Source of the DNA: Bacteroidales bacterium
GTDB lineage: Bacteria; Bacteroidota; Bacteroidia; Bacteroidales; Muribaculaceae
NCBI GenBank assembly: GCA_004553095.1
Contig: SFMJ01000070.1
Span: 1 to 8,359 of the forward strand
Direction: 5' to 3'
Length of the DNA: 8,359 nt
This document shows, piece after piece, positions 7,800-8,359 of this stretch. The notes beneath the pieces were generated by a model. The model was not told the origin of the DNA, made no database searches, and was given only the letters and a program-made list of their open reading frames with translations. A program made the position numbers and the translations under genes. How positions within the stretch are numbered: the first letter of the stretch is position 1; each line of letters starts with the position of its first letter.

Positions 7800-8359
7800 T
7801 TAACTGAACAAGTCGTCCATAGTGATGACACTCTGCACTCTGCCGGAATATTCATTGCGCTCCAAAGAGTATGTCGTCACTAATGTCAGATGCACCGAAC
7901 TGCGACATTGTGTCTCTTCAATAAACGTAGAAATCTTGCGACGCAAATCGGCATCATACGACTTATCTATGCGGAAATCACCGACAGTATACTTCATCTC
8001 GCAGAGATTCACGACATGATCTGCCCTGTCTATCACAAGGTCAATCTGTGCGGCATCTGCAGAGGCCTTGCTTTTCCATGATGAGCATTCGGTATACACA
8101 CCCCCTATCCCAAGCACCCGCTTTATTTGGTCTATATGAAGCGTGCAGATATTCTCAAATGCAAAGCCTCGCCATGCCGTCAGCGCCGGCATTAGTAAGT
8201 TGTTCTGCCAAAAGTGAGGGTCGGAACTCCTCTTCTCTCCAAGGAAATGGGTGTAAAAGAGACAAAACGGATCGACAAGTCGATAGCAAACATCTCGTCG
8301 CGAACCGTTATAGGGTATATATGACTCGATGAAACATCCGGCTTCAAGAGCCTTCAGTA
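7800..8359 (-). CDS. AAA-type ATPase with C-terminal DUF234 domain (3' part only)
   Basis: The frame is open from the window edge to TAA at 7800-7802, giving 185 visible C-terminal residues. The N-terminal P-loop ATPase part lies outside the window. The visible start (ALEAGCFIESYIPYNG...YRLVDPFCLFY) matches the end of the winged-helix region of the archaeal-type ATPase family (COG1672-like) that is abundant in Bacteroidales, followed by DUF234. In DUF234, RGFAFE, QIDLVIDR and CEMKY hold an E ... D ... E-x-K set (visible residues 68, 106, 120 and 122) resembling a PD-(D/E)XK nuclease core; DUF234 is grouped with that fold superfamily. The ATG at 8190-8192 is an internal Met, not the start, because homologous coding continues upstream. 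The protein ends in MDDLFS. These ATPases have no firmly known role. The gene is on the same strand as lrgAB, 160 bases upstream, with no visible terminator between. Confidence 0.85.
   Translation of the reverse strand, partial: LKALEAGCFIESYIPYNGSRRDVCYRLVDPFCLFYTHFLGEKRSSDPHFWQNNLLMPALTAWRGFAFENICTLHIDQIKRVLGIGGVYTECSSWKSKASADAAQIDLVIDRADHVVNLCEMKYTVGDFRIDKSYDADLRRKISTFIEETQCRSSVHLTLVTTYSLERNEYSGRVQSVITMDDLFS

Noticed and set aside
8190..8192. ATG at 8190-8192 as the start of a 130-residue protein
   Set aside because: The frame stays open to the window edge, and the upstream residues (YRLVDPFCLFY, HFWQNN) fit the same ATPase/DUF234 family, so this Met is internal.
1..8359. CRISPR array, tRNA/rRNA gene, insertion sequence or phage gene
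   Set aside because: No spaced short direct repeats, RNA gene signatures, transposase motifs or terminal repeats of an IS were seen on either strand.

Overview
The window looks like a chromosomal piece of an anaerobic gut Bacteroidales bacterium, most likely Muribaculaceae/Porphyromonadaceae-like. This is inferred from the roughly 50% GC content, the lack of Shine-Dalgarno sequences, a TTTG / TAnnTTTG promoter, and the protein families present: a giant secreted DUF4465/beta-helix protein ending in an 'IYDLQG...GEIYIRGGKKF' tail, and a DUF234-type ATPase. I ran no database search, so the taxonomy is an inference.

Layout: (1) bases 1-64 are AT-rich upstream sequence. (2) Bases 65-6442 (+) hold one very large monocistronic gene for a 2125-residue exported, multi-domain, apparently non-catalytic surface or secreted protein. 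It has four alternating CUB-like and 'BNR-repeat neuraminidase N-terminal'-like modules, a right-handed beta-helix, an FnIII-like and a PKD/Ig-like domain, a DUF4465-like domain, and a T9SS-like C-terminal tail. (3) Bases 6443-6569 are a convergent intergenic region with a weak hairpin plus T-run and a perfect 16-bp GC-rich hairpin. (4) Bases 6570-7639 (-) hold an lrgA-lrgB operon whose genes overlap by ATGA. It encodes a two-part inner-membrane system of the LrgAB/CidAB/PftAB/YohJK type. (5) Bases 7640-7799 are its upstream region, with a good Bacteroidetes promoter whose -33/-7 spacer contains one arm of a perfect 9-bp inverted repeat. (6) Bases 7800-8359 (-) hold the 3' end of an ATPase gene with a C-terminal DUF234 domain, cut by the window edge.

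The three units do not look like one pathway. The giant protein is transcribed alone toward the lrgAB operon and separated from it by terminators. lrgAB has its own promoter, and the ATPase upstream is on the same strand with no obvious terminator, so read-through into lrgAB is possible. The points most worth a second look are the domain layout of the giant protein, its conflicting lipoprotein versus T9SS signals, the operator-like repeat inside the lrgA promoter, and the PD-(D/E)XK-like residues in the ATPase tail.
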